From: an archaeon ADurb.Bin336
GTDB taxonomy: Archaea > Iainarchaeota > Iainarchaeia > Iainarchaeales > JAAZKV01
Reading direction: 5' to 3'
Length of the DNA: 42,226 nt
Assembly: GCA_002068885.1 (NCBI GenBank)
Contig: MWBC01000002.1
Span: forward strand, 1-42,226
Both the position numbers and the translations under genes were made by a program. The notes below the pieces were generated by a model. That model saw only the letters and a program-made list of their open reading frames with translations. It was not told where the DNA came from and did no database searches. Shown piece by piece: positions 24,872 through 32,402 of this stretch (the first letter of the stretch is position 1; the number at the start of each line of letters is the position of its first letter).

Positions 24872-25342
24872 TTAAATTTTGTTTTGAAGAGTGGAAGAGG
24901 GAAGAGTTTTTGATTTTTTTGGTTCAAGGAGAACAACCATTGTTTTCAAATCAATTATCCCATCAGTTAGCCCTAATTGATTAATGAATTTCTCTGCACT
25001 CTCAAGATTAGGAACAACTAATTTTGCAATCAAATTATACTCTCCTAAAACTTGGTAAAGCTCTAAAACGAAATCAAAAGATTGCATCTTTTTTACTATA
25101 TCCCTAGTTTTTGAAGCCTCACACCTAATTTGAACAAAAATAGGATTCTCGTACCCAATCGCTTTATAATTCAAATCAATAGAAACCCCACTAATAACAC
25201 CCCTCTTTTTGAGAGACTCAAATCGCTTCTTAATAGCAACATCTGTTAACTTAACTTCCCTAGCAATAGCAGAAAAAGAAGCACGTCCATCCTCAAGGAG
25301 TGATTGCAAAATTAAGTGATCAATTTTATCTAAAGAAACCAA
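24872..25342 (-). CDS. Lrp/AsnC-family transcriptional regulator
   Basis: A typical 156-aa Lrp. The helix-turn-helix is at the N-terminus (DKIDHLILQSLLEDGRASFS, then LTDVAIKKRFESLKKRGVIS) and the RAM domain is at the C-terminus (VLELYQVLGEYNLIAKLVVP). It starts at TTG 25342 with GGGTG eight bases upstream. It precedes topA by 62 bases on the same strand, so it may be in one operon with it, and its divergent promoter faces the ATP-cone gene at 25501. Ligand and targets are unknown. Confidence 0.9.
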   Translation of the reverse strand: MVSLDKIDHLILQSLLEDGRASFSAIAREVKLTDVAIKKRFESLKKRGVISGVSIDLNYKAIGYENPIFVQIRCEASKTRDIVKKMQSFDFVLELYQVLGEYNLIAKLVVPNLESAEKFINQLGLTDGIIDLKTMVVLLEPKKSKTLPSSTLQNKI

Positions 25343-25500
25343 CTAAAAACACCCTTATTAAGTTTGGAAATCAAAATTAATTATTTGAAAACACAACTAT
25401 AATAAAAATTAAAGTTAAGTTTTTTAAATAAATGGGTTGGTTTTTTTAAAAAAAGAAGAAAATGCCCCTTAATAAAAAAGTTGCGTAATAAAAATTTGTT

Positions 25501-27042
25501 ATGGAAATAATAGAAGAAAAAATCCAATCAATTGCAAGGGAAATTGAAGAAGCAGGAGCAACGCAGTGGAACATTACAAGAATAGTAAAAACATTAATGG
25601 AAATGAATACAACAAATGAAAAAAAACTTAGAGCAAGAACACTTGAATTGTTAAAAGAACTTGATCCTAGTTCGGCAGCGATTTATGAAAGATTTAGCAA
25701 AATGAAAGTTTATTTATCCAGCGAAAAAATAGCCCCATTTAATAGAGGGCACATAATAACCTCTCTTTTGAAAGAAACTAATGTATCAAGAACTGCAGCA
25801 GAAAAAATTACTATAGAAGTTGAAAATCAAATCAAAGACACTAAAATAAATTTCCTCACTCCAAGCATAATTAGAGAATTAGTTAATGCAAAACTAATTT
25901 CGTATGGATTAGAAAATGTTAGAAATAATTATGCAAGAATGGGGGAAGCGGTTAAAGATGTTGAAAAAAAAATTCAAGAAAAACCTTACTACAATCAAAT
26001 GACTAGAGAATACAACTTATTAACTCAAATAGAATCCGAAGTGAGAGAATTGCATTACAATGGAACTATTTGCATTGAGGATACTACTGGATTTTCTCAA
26101 AGAGCACACGCAATATCAATAACTGCTCAACAAAAAGAGAATTATGAAAAAACTATTTACTCTGTTTTCAAAAAAGCGAATGAATTTGAGAAATACTTTT
26201 ACTCAACCCCAAGCATATACGGAATCACACACGCGTGTTCTAACGAAGTAAAAAATGATAAACACGCAAAAAAAATTGCTGAAATGATTAAAGAAATAAA
26301 TTCACTTGGAGAAAAAGAACACTTACTATCACTAGAGTTATACACTCCCAAAGAATTTGAAAAAAATCAGAGTAACAAAATCAATGCTTCAAAAATTTCA
26401 AATGAATTAATAAGTGAAAACACAGTAGTGGGAGTTGATTCAAAATACTCTTTGAAATTAATTCAAACAAACAAAAAACACTTCTTTATTTTGAATAATG
26501 ACGAAGAACAATACTACCCATTTGAAACAAAATTATTTTCAAACAACCAAATAGTTTTAATGAAAATTGGGTTAAATCTTGAAAAACTTGCTAAAAAACA
26601 AGATGAGGATAAATTCTTTGAAAAATTGGAAAACGTAAGCGGACAAATAAATAAATTAAAAGAAACAAAAAGAAAACTACTTGAGAAAAAAGAATACTTA
26701 AAACAATTTGATTTCACTAACGCAAAAACCTGCATAGGAATAACCAACCTATACTCACTTAGTGAAAACTTTAACAAAAAACCAATTGAGTTCGCTCCAA
26801 AAGTATACAAAGAACTCTCAAAATTATTTGAAAATGATTTGATTTGTGGGTGTACACAAAAAGCTGTTAACAAATTCTCTGAAGCTTTGGGAAAAGAAGT
26901 TTATCCACAAGAAACATTCGTGTTTGATGAATGCTTGAAAGAAAAAAAGTGTTGCTTTACAGGAAAAGCAGCTAACATAAATGAATTAAATGAACTAATT
27001 ACAAAAAAAGTGAAACAAGTAGAATACATGGGGTTTGATTGA
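25501..27042 (+). CDS. ATP-cone protein resembling N-terminus of anaerobic ribonucleotide reductase
   Basis: Residues 55-149 match the start of archaeal class III ribonucleotide reductase (NrdD): DPSSAAIYERF, then an ATP-cone (SSEKIAPFNRGHIITSLLKE, SIIRELVNAKLISYGLENVR, NYARMG). Residues 178-206 (ESEVRELHYNGTICIEDTTG) recall the NrdD segment with HxxGDIHIHD, but the histidines are replaced. The rest, about 300 aa, is diverged and helical, with no glycyl-radical RxxGY motif. Cysteines occur in LICGCTQ and DECLKEKKCC. It is unlikely to be an active reductase; it could bind dATP/ATP as a regulator. It is divergent from the Lrp gene. Confidence 0.65.
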   Translation: MEIIEEKIQSIAREIEEAGATQWNITRIVKTLMEMNTTNEKKLRARTLELLKELDPSSAAIYERFSKMKVYLSSEKIAPFNRGHIITSLLKETNVSRTAAEKITIEVENQIKDTKINFLTPSIIRELVNAKLISYGLENVRNNYARMGEAVKDVEKKIQEKPYYNQMTREYNLLTQIESEVRELHYNGTICIEDTTGFSQRAHAISITAQQKENYEKTIYSVFKKANEFEKYFYSTPSIYGITHACSNEVKNDKHAKKIAEMIKEINSLGEKEHLLSLELYTPKEFEKNQSNKINASKISNELISENTVVGVDSKYSLKLIQTNKKHFFILNNDEEQYYPFETKLFSNNQIVLMKIGLNLEKLAKKQDEDKFFEKLENVSGQINKLKETKRKLLEKKEYLKQFDFTNAKTCIGITNLYSLSENFNKKPIEFAPKVYKELSKLFENDLICGCTQKAVNKFSEALGKEVYPQETFVFDECLKEKKCCFTGKAANINELNELITKKVKQVEYMGFD

Positions 27043-27059
27043 AAATAAAAACAATCAAA
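27034..27059. terminator. Hairpin between convergent genes
   Basis: Perfect 8-bp arms TTTGATTG (27034-27041) and CAATCAAA (27052-27059) with a 10-base A-rich loop. The left arm overlaps the stop codon of the ATP-cone gene. The convergent membrane protein gene ends at 27069. It is probably a bidirectional mRNA end. Confidence 0.45.
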
Positions 27060-27068
27060 TACAAAAAA

Positions 27069-27887
27069 TTAAATCTTTGAACCCTTCCTTGGTTTTTCTC
27101 TCAACCTAACACCAAACTTTGGTTTTTCTTTTTTTGTTCTTGGAGCACGAGCATAAACAAACTCATTACCCTTGAGAAGATCATTACGCATTAAATAAGC
27201 ATAAGATTTTGCTTGTTCAAAGAAAGGAACTAAAACAACTAAAACCAAAAAGAAAGAAATAATTACTCCAATAAAACCAATTGATTGCAAATACAATTCA
27301 ACCCAAATAACTATTGTTAGTGCAATAGTAATTAACAAGAACACAACCATTGAAACAAAAAAATTACTCTTCAAAAACCCAACACTATTACTAACCGCAT
27401 CCAAAACACTTGTTTCATCAAGAACAATACTTTGCGGAACAAAAATTACTAACAAACCAATTATTAAATTTATTAAAAGAGCATAAAAAGAAAATCCTAA
27501 AACAAAGCCAATATAACTAATCACATAAAATATTACTGCTAACATTAAATAAAAAATAAAAATTTTTACAGCAGCATCCTTAAACAAAGTATTCCAATAA
27601 GTATCAAAATCAATACGCTGTACATCCCTGTGCACCGAATAAACTGTTAAAGAAATAAAAAAAGAAAAAAAGTAAAGGAAAAAAAGTGAAACAATAACCC
27701 CTAACAAACTCCCCACTATATTTGAATTAAGTGAAAAAAAAACTGAACCTGCACTAAAAAAGAATTGATCAAACAAAGCAAAAATTGCAATGAAAACAAA
27801 CAACACTCCAAAACTAAGCATTACTTTAAAATTAGAGAAATACTCTTCAACAGCTCTCTTCAAAACAATCCCAATCAAACAAAACAC
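27069..27887 (-). CDS. Polytopic membrane protein, unknown
   Basis: A 272-residue protein with about six transmembrane helices and a very basic C-terminal tail (RAPRTKKEKPKFGVRLREKP). GGGTG precedes an in-frame TTG at 27878, which may be the real start; GTG 27887 is the longest. The loop FVPQSIVLDETSVLDAVSNS before the last helices is characteristic of DUF4013-like or related archaeal membrane proteins and recalls the 21767-22567 protein. Function is unknown. It is followed upstream by another membrane protein gene on the same strand. Confidence 0.68.
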   Translation of the reverse strand: MFCLIGIVLKRAVEEYFSNFKVMLSFGVLFVFIAIFALFDQFFFSAGSVFFSLNSNIVGSLLGVIVSLFFLYFFSFFISLTVYSVHRDVQRIDFDTYWNTLFKDAAVKIFIFYLMLAVIFYVISYIGFVLGFSFYALLINLIIGLLVIFVPQSIVLDETSVLDAVSNSVGFLKSNFFVSMVVFLLITIALTIVIWVELYLQSIGFIGVIISFFLVLVVLVPFFEQAKSYAYLMRNDLLKGNEFVYARAPRTKKEKPKFGVRLREKPRKGSKI

Positions 27888-27974
27888 CCTTAATTAAAAC
27901 TAATTAAATATTGTTCAAAAAGCTTAAAAACACCCCAAAAACTTCTTTTTTTACAAAAATCACTATTTTGAAAA

Positions 27975-28652
27975 CTACTCCTTGGATTCCTTAACACTCT
28001 TATAAACTTCACTCGCAAACAAAAAAACCCAAGCATTAATCGCACCCAAAATGAACAACAAATACATACTTCTCCTCAACTCACTCCAAAAAGCAACCGG
28101 AATGTATTGAGTAGCCACCCTTACTTTACCACTCTGCAATTGAGAAATAAATTCCTCATTGAGCTTTGAAACAGTACTAGCACAATCAGAGTAATTCACT
28201 TCAGAAAAACAAAAATAAGGAGTGAACACAGCTTGGCCCCCGTACCTTGAAGTATAAATACTCGCAGCTTCATTCACATAAAAAAACAAGTTAATATAAT
28301 AACCCAAAAACAATGCTACTAGAATCAAAACCAAGAAAAAAACTCCACTCGCTTCTTTTGTTTCAAAATAACTATTCCACCAATTAATCAAACCAAAAGC
28401 CAAAATAAACCCAGCTATTGGAGCGAAAAAATACATTAAAGAAGACCATTTTCCAAAAGGCATTAATAAATTCAAAACAGGAATAGTGCTCATCCAATCA
28501 AAAGCACCACTAGAAATACAAGCCCCTCCATCCATCGGACTAAGGCAACCCCCACCAATGAACCACAAAACTAGAAAAGAAAAAACAAACCAAAACAATA
28601 ACACAACTAGCAATTGTTTATTCTCAAAAATGTTTTCAACCAAAAAATTCAC
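27975..28652 (-). CDS. Four-helix membrane protein with cysteine-containing outer loops, unknown
   Basis: A 225-residue protein with four helices (about 14-33, 74-90, 104-122 and 195-213). A loop after helix 1 has two cysteines (GGCLSPMDGGACIS), and a larger loop between helices 3 and 4 has two more (PYFCFSEVNYSDC), so disulfides outside the cell are plausible. GGGTGA precedes an in-frame TTG at 28643, which may be the true start rather than GTG 28652. No family is recognised. It is divergent from the RFC small subunit gene. Confidence 0.68.
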   Translation of the reverse strand: MNFLVENIFENKQLLVVLLFWFVFSFLVLWFIGGGCLSPMDGGACISSGAFDWMSTIPVLNLLMPFGKWSSLMYFFAPIAGFILAFGLINWWNSYFETKEASGVFFLVLILVALFLGYYINLFFYVNEAASIYTSRYGGQAVFTPYFCFSEVNYSDCASTVSKLNEEFISQLQSGKVRVATQYIPVAFWSELRRSMYLLFILGAINAWVFLFASEVYKSVKESKE

Positions 28653-28717
28653 CCAAAAATCTTAAACAAAATTATCAAGAACATGTTTTTAACCATTACC
28701 ATTAGAGTTTATTTTTG

Positions 28718-29692
28718 ATGAGCAGTAAAAATGAACTTGATTTACCTTGGGTTGAAAAGTATAGGCCAAAGGGACTAGGAGATGTAGTGGGACACGAAGA
28801 AATAACAAACAGGTTAAAGAGCTACGTTGAGAAAAGAAACTTACCTAATATGTTATTCTCTGGGCCGGCTGGGACGGGAAAAACTTCTTCAGCAATTGCA
28901 CTTGCAAAAGAAATGTTCGGAACAAATTTTGGACAAAATTTTTTGGAACTAAACGCGAGTGATGATAGGGGAATTGATGTTGTTAGAAACACTATTAAGG
29001 ATTTTGCTAGAACACTAGCATTTGATTCACAATTCAAAATAATTTTTCTTGATGAGTGTGATGCACTAACTCAAGATGCACAACAAGCACTAAGAAGAAC
29101 AATGGAAAAATATACTAAAACTTGTAGATTTATTCTTTCTTGTAATTATTCTTCAAAAATACTTGAACCAATCCAATCAAGGTGTGTTATTTACAGATAC
29201 AAACCACTCTTGGCTAAGGATGTAGAGAAACAAATAGAACACGTTGCAAAACAAGAAGGAATTAAGGTTGATGAGAAAGCAAAAAAAGCTATTTTTTATG
29301 TAACACAAGGAGATTTACGAAAAGCAATTAATGTACTACAAGCAGCAGCTTCACTAAATAACGAAATTAGTGAAGATATTATTTACTCTGTTTCAAGCAG
29401 AGCAAGACCAGAGCAAGTACAAGAAATGCTCTTACTCGCACTCGCAGGAAAATTTATTGAAGCAAGAAAAAAATTAGAAGAATTAATGTACGAACAAGGA
29501 ATGAGTGGGGAAGACATAATGATACAAGTGTTCAGAGAAACAATGAATTTGCCTGAAGAAAATTTGAGTGAAAAAGACAAAATTGCTTTAATTGATACAA
29601 TAGGAGATTATGATTTTAGAATAGTAGAAGGAGCAAATGAAAGAATACAACTAGAAGCACTACTCGCACAATTCATGAAATACAAAAAATAA
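28718..29692 (+). CDS. rfcS: Replication factor C small subunit
   Basis: The repeated subunit of the archaeal clamp loader. From ATG 28718 it has 324 aa: WVEKYRPKGLGDVVGH, Walker A GPAGTGKT (49-56), Walker B LDEC (111-114), sensor 1 SCNYSSK and arginine finger SRC (154-156), with the collar domain after 230. No intein is present. A TTG directly before the ATG is not needed. A TATA-like GTTTTTAACC lies about 32 bases upstream, so the mRNA is probably leaderless. The partner large subunit is at 2570-3874. Confidence 0.96.
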   Translation: MSSKNELDLPWVEKYRPKGLGDVVGHEEITNRLKSYVEKRNLPNMLFSGPAGTGKTSSAIALAKEMFGTNFGQNFLELNASDDRGIDVVRNTIKDFARTLAFDSQFKIIFLDECDALTQDAQQALRRTMEKYTKTCRFILSCNYSSKILEPIQSRCVIYRYKPLLAKDVEKQIEHVAKQEGIKVDEKAKKAIFYVTQGDLRKAINVLQAAASLNNEISEDIIYSVSSRARPEQVQEMLLLALAGKFIEARKKLEELMYEQGMSGEDIMIQVFRETMNLPEENLSEKDKIALIDTIGDYDFRIVEGANERIQLEALLAQFMKYKK

Positions 29693-29804
29693 TCTTCTAA
29701 AAAAAAGAATTGATATTATTACTAAAAAAAAAATTAATATTATTAAAAAAAATACTAATAATATTATTAAAAAAAATTAGAACTAATTTAGAAAATTTAG
29801 AACC

Positions 29805-29962
29805 ACTAAATTAAACTAATTATAAATTGGAATCGTTGAAGCTTGAATAATCAATTTATCTTTGACTAAATTAAACTAATTATAAGTTGGAATTGTTGAA
29901 AAGGAATCTTTAAAAAAATTAGAACCACTGACTTAACCTAGTTTGGGTTTTGAATTGTTGAA
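29805..29962. repeat. Three copies of the nreA 3' end
   Basis: Two 36-bp copies (29805-29840 and 29865-29900, with two mismatches, beginning ACTAAATTAAACTAATTATA) are 60 bp apart. A third, more diverged copy is the nreA end itself (about 29924-29962). All end in GGAAT(T/C)GTTGAA or GAATTGTTGAA. The last codons and stop of nreA, which encode its PCNA-binding motif, have therefore been duplicated downstream, where they are no longer translated. Confidence 0.7.
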
Positions 29963-31151
29963 TCAAAAAAGATTTCTTCTTATAATTCTCAATCGGCACA
30001 ATAAGTTTTTTTGATAAAAATTCTAGGGCCAAATCAAGAGTAGAAAAATTGAGGGGCTTTTCTTTTAATGCAGCTCTAACGTTCTCCCTAATCTGCCACA
30101 CACCTAGTGGAACAGCATAATTTTTCCCAATCTCTCTAAAAACTATTGCAGAAGCATTCAATTTTTTTTCGTACAAATACTCTGTAATAGCTAACCGCGC
30201 AGCAAAATAAGCTCCTTCAGTTTCCTTAGGATAACCAACTAAACCACTATTAAGTTCGTGGTCGGAGAGAACATTAAACTCTGTAGCATCCCTATTCCAA
30301 ACTCCCCCCGGAAGCCAAACTTCAACTAATTCAAAATTCCAAGGATAAGGAAGAAGCATCACCCAAAAATCATTATCCAAATACTTTGAGTGAAACAATT
30401 CAAAAGAATCAATTAATTTATTTTGAGGCAACTTTTCTTTAATAAAAAACTTTGATAAATTAGAATCAACCGCAGTAATACTCCACCTAGTAGGAACAAT
30501 CCTCCTCTTCTTCTTCACCCCCAACGCACCACTAGAAAGAATTTTTGCTAAAGAAGAAACAGGAAAACCCTTCAAAAACAAATTAATCAAAGCAGTATTT
30601 GCTAGTGCATCAGTATCTGAATTATAATAATCAATTTCTTTAGGAATAGAAGGATTCTCAAGCAATTGAAGTTTGTTCAACTTAGCACTAGGGCCTAGGG
30701 GAGCACTAAAAGAATCAAAAGAAGTTTCACACACTGGTTTATTTGCTAAACTAACCTCCATTTCAAACATACTTGAAGACATTGCAATCTCTTGAAAACT
30801 AATCAACTCATAATTAGGGTCAGAGGCTAAAGAAACAGGCATTGTTTTGTAAGAACGAAGAAGAGATTCTCTAAAAGAAATTATTTTTTCTTGAGGAGTA
30901 CCATACCACTTTTCAGGCAAATCACTAATTGAAGAAACCTTACTAGGCAATGCTGAAAGAGGGGCTACTGCAACTTTGGGGTAATTCTGCCAAGAAACAA
31001 AAAAACCTGGGGGAGAAGCTCCTACAAAATCCGTCCCCACCATACTAGAAACTATTCTTGAACTACTAGAAGATTTTTCTAGAATAGGGCACTTACTCAA
31101 CCCACACAAAAGCTTACCCTTACACTTAATGCACAAATCAGGAGAAATCAT
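29919..31151 (-). CDS. nreA: Nre-family DNA repair protein with C-terminal PIP box
   Basis: Archaeal repair protein of the COG1602/DUF650-DUF651 family, known to act with PCNA. An N-terminal four-cysteine zinc motif uses C7, C10, C16 and C21. The conserved core includes DFVGASPPGFFVSWQNYPKV, a central VPTRWSITAVDS block and LPYPWNFELVEVWLP. The C-terminus is QTRLSQWF (403-410), a near-ideal PCNA-interacting motif Q-x2-L-x2-W-F. 410 aa is normal. GGAGG precedes ATG 31151. A short upstream ORF ends directly before this start. The sequence around the stop codon is repeated downstream. Confidence 0.93.
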   Translation of the reverse strand: MISPDLCIKCKGKLLCGLSKCPILEKSSSSSRIVSSMVGTDFVGASPPGFFVSWQNYPKVAVAPLSALPSKVSSISDLPEKWYGTPQEKIISFRESLLRSYKTMPVSLASDPNYELISFQEIAMSSSMFEMEVSLANKPVCETSFDSFSAPLGPSAKLNKLQLLENPSIPKEIDYYNSDTDALANTALINLFLKGFPVSSLAKILSSGALGVKKKRRIVPTRWSITAVDSNLSKFFIKEKLPQNKLIDSFELFHSKYLDNDFWVMLLPYPWNFELVEVWLPGGVWNRDATEFNVLSDHELNSGLVGYPKETEGAYFAARLAITEYLYEKKLNASAIVFREIGKNYAVPLGVWQIRENVRAALKEKPLNFSTLDLALEFLSKKLIVPIENYKKKSFLIQQFKTQTRLSQWF

Positions 31152-31256
31152 CTAAAAAAACCTCCAACAAAAACCCACTAGTGCTATTGAAAATAGCACG
31201 AATGTAAATCGTTTGGTCCAAGCGAAACTGGACATGTGCAAATCAGGAGAAATCAC
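31152..31256 (-). CDS. Upstream ORF of nreA, 34 codons
   Basis: Created by the duplicated nreA start. GTG 31256 has GGAGG upstream, the first codons encode ISPDL as in NreA, and it reads 34 codons to a TAG (31152-31154) directly abutting the nreA ATG. The predicted peptide has a hydrophobic end (FVLFSIALVGFCWRFF). The nreA ribosome binding site lies inside its last codons, so translation of the two could be coupled. It may be functional as a leader or just a duplication remnant. Confidence 0.4.
   Translation of the reverse strand: MISPDLHMSSFAWTKRFTFVLFSIALVGFCWRFF
31181..31199. other. Perfect hairpin in the nreA leader
   Basis: GTGCTATT and AATAGCAC form an 8-bp stem with loop GAA, 30 bases upstream of the nreA start. 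A second near-palindrome, TCGTTTGG-T-CCAAGCGA, lies at 31209-31225. Both fall in or next to the non-repeated stretch between the two start copies. The 306-base gene-free stretch 31152-31457 otherwise holds the repeats and the TATA-like box at 31415. Confidence 0.55.
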
Positions 31257-31414
31257 TCAAAAAACCTCCAACAAAAACCCACTAGGGCTATCACTCAAAA
31301 AAACCCCTACAAAAACCTTTACAAATAACAAATTCATTCTACTCAAAAAATATAACTCCTTTTTATTAATAAAAGTGTTCTCCACAAAAAATAATCCTCT
31401 TCTTTTCAGAAAGA

Positions 31415-31420
31415 TTTATA
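31415..31420 (+). promoter_or_regulatory. TATA-like box
   Basis: GATTTATATTC about 40 bases before GTG 31458. It would start a short-leader transcript carrying the GGTGA ribosome binding site at 31448-31452, and may drive the two four-cysteine protein genes. Confidence 0.5.
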
Positions 31421-31457
31421 TTCAAGAGTGTAATTTATAGTTGCACAGGTGAAAAAG

Positions 31458-31838
31458 GTGGCTTTTGGAAATATTTTAAAAGATGTGAGAAAAAATAATC
31501 TTGCTCAAAAAAACACTCCCGTAGTTGCGCAAAATGAGATGGCTGATGCGATAATGGATACTAAACCAACTCCGCAAAAACAAGATGTTTCTTACAAGGA
31601 TTCAGAAATACAAGGGTATGTCCCACAAGCAAGGAACTACTCTTCAAGTCAATCAACTGACCCAAGACACGGGAGTATAATAAGAAACATTACAAGTGCC
31701 TCACAAACAAACCTACAAACAACTTCAAACGCTACTTGGGAGAATTGTAAATACAGAAAGAGTAGTTCTGGAAGAGATTTTTGTGCAGAGTACCACTCAC
31801 TATGCGCAAAAGAAAAATGCAGAAGAGCAAAAAATTGA
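31458..31838 (+). CDS. Four-cysteine protein, paralogue of the next gene
   Basis: The start is GTG 31458 with GGTGA upstream, so the protein begins MAFGNILKDVRK, like MAFSSIVDDMRR of the next gene. It is 126 aa. The middle is polar and probably disordered. The C-terminal 35 residues hold C-x11-C-x6-C-x4-C (WENCKYRKSSSGRDFC, then HSLCAKEKC), likely a zinc site. No family is recognised. The pair precedes the pilus ATPase gene on the same strand, which suggests a link with the pilus system, but the ATPase has its own TATA-like box. Confidence 0.72.
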   Translation: MAFGNILKDVRKNNLAQKNTPVVAQNEMADAIMDTKPTPQKQDVSYKDSEIQGYVPQARNYSSSQSTDPRHGSIIRNITSASQTNLQTTSNATWENCKYRKSSSGRDFCAEYHSLCAKEKCRRAKN

Positions 31839-31867
31839 AAATTATTTTTATTAAAGGGTGATACAAA

Positions 31868-32335
31868 ATGGCTTTTAGTTCAATAGTTGATGATATGAGA
31901 AGAATGAATGCAAAAATGATTGCAATGGGGCAAAGCATTGATATACAAAAAATGCCTAGGCCAAAACCAAGAACAATAGCCACACAAAAACAAGCAATGT
32001 ACACCCCAACAGGAAGCGAAATAGAAAAAATGCTTTACCCAAAAAATTTTAGGCCAAGAGCGTATGAAGAACCTTCTAGAAAAGAAGAAACTATCATTCT
32101 AACAAAAAAACAAGAAGTTGAAGCAGTTATAATTGGGGATGAAGATTTAGTGATAGAACAAAAGAATGACGCAATAATAATAGAACAAAATTTTGAAGCA
32201 GAGAAAAAAGAAAACAAACCTACTCAAGCACCTTGGCAAAGTTGCAAATACTATAAGCAACAAGGGGACAGAGAATTTTGCAAAGAATTTTTATGCTTGT
32301 GTGGAAAAGCAAAATGCTCACGAATAAAAAAATGA
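31868..32335 (+). CDS. Four-cysteine protein, paralogue of the previous gene
   Basis: A 155-residue protein with GGGTGAT before its ATG. It shares the N-terminal MAFxxIxxDxR motif and the C-terminal WxxCKY...(R/D)xFC module, with the same C-x11-C-x6-C-x4-C spacing (WQSCKYYKQQGDREFC, then LCLCGKAKC, with one extra Cys). The region between is charged and low in complexity. Tandem duplication and divergence explain the pair. It lies 67 bases before the pilus ATPase gene. Confidence 0.75.
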   Translation: MAFSSIVDDMRRMNAKMIAMGQSIDIQKMPRPKPRTIATQKQAMYTPTGSEIEKMLYPKNFRPRAYEEPSRKEETIILTKKQEVEAVIIGDEDLVIEQKNDAIIIEQNFEAEKKENKPTQAPWQSCKYYKQQGDREFCKEFLCLCGKAKCSRIKK

Positions 32336-32368
32336 ATCCAAATATAAATAAATTTGACACAAGCAAAC

Positions 32369-32376
32369 TTTAAATA
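32369..32376 (+). promoter_or_regulatory. TATA-like box of the pilus ATPase gene
   Basis: TTTAAATA about 30 bases before ATG 32403, in ACTTTAAATAAC. The spacing implies a leaderless transcript starting close to the ATG. No ribosome binding site is seen. Confidence 0.5.
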
Positions 32377-32402
32377 ACTAGAAAAACCTAAAAGATTCTA
32401 TT

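Larger units (their letters stand above)
31134..31317. repeat. Duplicated nreA start region
   Basis: About 54 bp covering the first codons, start and ribosome binding site of nreA (31134-31187) recur at 31239-31291 with a 105-bp period. A shorter third copy (CACTCAAAAAAACCCCTACA and beyond) lies at about 31291-31317. On the minus strand each copy gives GGAGG or GGGG, then T6-7, then a GTG or ATG. Between the first two copies lie about 50 bases of different sequence holding two hairpins. Confidence 0.8.

Noticed and set aside
31134-31291. Insertion sequence or MITE flanked by target-site duplication
   Set aside because: The direct repeats are about 54 bp and include the nreA ribosome binding site and start codon, far longer than usual target duplications, and there are no terminal inverted repeats or transposase. 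Tandem duplication explains it better.
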